Shown here: positions 5,349-5,993 of the stretch, piece by piece
Layout of the letters: the number at the start of each line of letters is the position of its first letter
How positions within the stretch are numbered: the stretch's first letter is position 1
The notes under the pieces: generated by a model
Database searches by the model: none
What the model was told of the DNA's origin: nothing
What the model saw: the letters and a program-made list of their open reading frames with translations, nothing else
Assembly: GCA_902766815.1 (NCBI GenBank)
Contig: CACXEZ010000058.1
Span: 1 to 5,993, forward strand
Direction: 5' to 3'
Length of the DNA: 5,993 bases
Source of the DNA: an uncultured Erysipelotrichaceae bacterium
GTDB taxonomy: Bacteria > Bacillota_I > Bacilli_A > RF39 > UBA660
Program-made: the position numbers and the translations under genes

Positions 5349-5993
5349 ATGAGCAAAAAGTTAGTAATTGTAGAATCCCCCAGTAAAAGTAAAACAATAG
5401 AAAAATATCTAGGTAATGATTATAGAGTAGTATCTTCCCTAGGACACATTAGAGATTTATCAACAACAGGAAAATATGGATTCGGAGTAGATATTGAAGA
5501 TCATTTTAAACCAGATTATAAAATAATAAAAGGAAAGAAAAAATTAGTAACGGAGTTAAAAAAACAAGTAAAAGATGCTGAATTTGTCTACTTAGCAACC
5601 GACCCAGATAGAGAAGGAGAAGCTATTTCATGGCATCTGTATGATGCTCTAGGTTTAAAAGAAGAAGATTATCAAAGAATAGTTTTCAATGAAATCACCA
5701 AAGATGTAATTTTAAAATCATTTTCTAGTGCAAGAAAAATTGATGATGATCTAGTAAAGTCACAAGAAACAAGAAGAATTCTAGATAGAATTATAGGATT
5801 TAGATTAAGTAAATTAATGCAATCCAAAACAGAAGGAAAATCAGCAGGACGTGTGCAGAGTGTAGCATTAAAGTTAATTGTTGATAGAGAAAGAGAAATT
5901 AATGCATTTAACATTGAAAAATATTATGAAATTGATGCCTATTTCAAAGGATTTCAAGCCAAATTAGAAACATTTAAAAATAAAAAAATAGAA
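5349..5993 (+). CDS. topA: DNA topoisomerase I, type IA, N-terminal part (cut by window edge)
   Basis: Relaxes negative supercoils behind RNA polymerase by passing one DNA strand through a transient single-strand break. The visible 215 codons cover the TOPRIM domain and the start of domain IV. E9 lies in LVIVESPSKSKTI; the metal-binding acidic triad is D85, D87 and E89 in TDPDREGEAISWH; GHIRDL (32-37) is also family-typical. Residues 142-184 contain RRILDRIIGFRLSKL and SAGRVQSVALKLIVDRERE, characteristic of TopA. The catalytic tyrosine and any C-terminal zinc fingers lie beyond the window. The ATG at 5349 follows AAAGGAGA, whose AAGGAG core ends 11 nt upstream, and the family-typical MSKKLVIVESP begins there. 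No stop or frameshift is visible. It is divergent from dacF, 233 bp apart. Confidence 0.96.
   Translation, partial: MSKKLVIVESPSKSKTIEKYLGNDYRVVSSLGHIRDLSTTGKYGFGVDIEDHFKPDYKIIKGKKKLVTELKKQVKDAEFVYLATDPDREGEAISWHLYDALGLKEEDYQRIVFNEITKDVILKSFSSARKIDDDLVKSQETRRILDRIIGFRLSKLMQSKTEGKSAGRVQSVALKLIVDREREINAFNIEKYYEIDAYFKGFQAKLETFKNKKIE

Noticed and set aside
5672..5914. 80-codon minus-strand open frame inside topA
   Set aside because: Antisense to conserved TopA sequence (RRILDRIIGF to SAGRVQS); a shadow.
1..5993. CRISPR array, tRNA or rRNA gene, insertion sequence or phage attachment site
   Set aside because: No regularly spaced repeats, cloverleaf, rRNA-like block, transposase or terminal inverted repeats with target duplications were found; nearly all the DNA is accounted for by housekeeping-type genes and short intergenic regions.

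Overview
The window comes from a very AT-rich, low-GC Bacillota-type bacterium, possibly an uncultured gut Bacilli/Erysipelotrichia or clostridial lineage; the sequence does not fix the genus. The reasons are strong AT bias in coding and intergenic DNA, AGA/AAA/TTA-rich codon use, purine-rich Shine-Dalgarno sites, textbook sigma-A promoters, a Gram-positive bifunctional Rel and a DacF-type D,D-carboxypeptidase. All complete genes end in TAA and tryptophan is TGG, so there is no sign of a recoded genetic code.

Layout: (i) 3-59, the last 18 codons of an unidentified plus-strand gene, then a perfect 14-bp terminator hairpin. (ii) 184-2346, a full-length bifunctional (p)ppGpp synthetase/hydrolase (Rel) with its own promoter and terminator. 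An in-frame ATG at 106 would lengthen it, but that extension overlaps the promoter and lacks a ribosome site. (iii) 2347-2568, a 222-bp intergenic stretch holding the rel terminator and a strong extended -10 promoter. (iv) 2569-3843, a 424-aa protein made of two complete RelQ-type small alarmone synthetase units fused head to tail, about 60% identical over their roughly 125-aa catalytic cores. (v) A hairpin shared by the two converging genes. (vi) 3877-5115 on the minus strand, a secreted DacF-like penicillin-binding D-Ala-D-Ala carboxypeptidase. (vii) 5116-5348, a divergent intergenic region with the topA promoter, a weak candidate dacF promoter and a long inverted repeat. (viii) 5349-5993, the first 215 codons of DNA topoisomerase I (topA), cut by the window edge.

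The first half is an alarmone locus. Rel keeps both its synthetase and hydrolase residues, and next to it lies a synthetase-only double-headed enzyme with no hydrolase domain. Rel is therefore the visible candidate for removing the alarmone made by its neighbour. The two genes have separate promoters and terminators, so they are neighbours rather than an operon. dacF (cell-wall trimming) and topA (supercoiling) are housekeeping genes with no evident functional link to them.

The item most worth a second look is the tandem RelQ fusion. Both pockets keep the residues expected for catalysis, but the second unit has an altered nucleotide loop and a much more hydrophobic N-terminal helix. This suggests an obligate pseudo-dimer with two non-equivalent halves.
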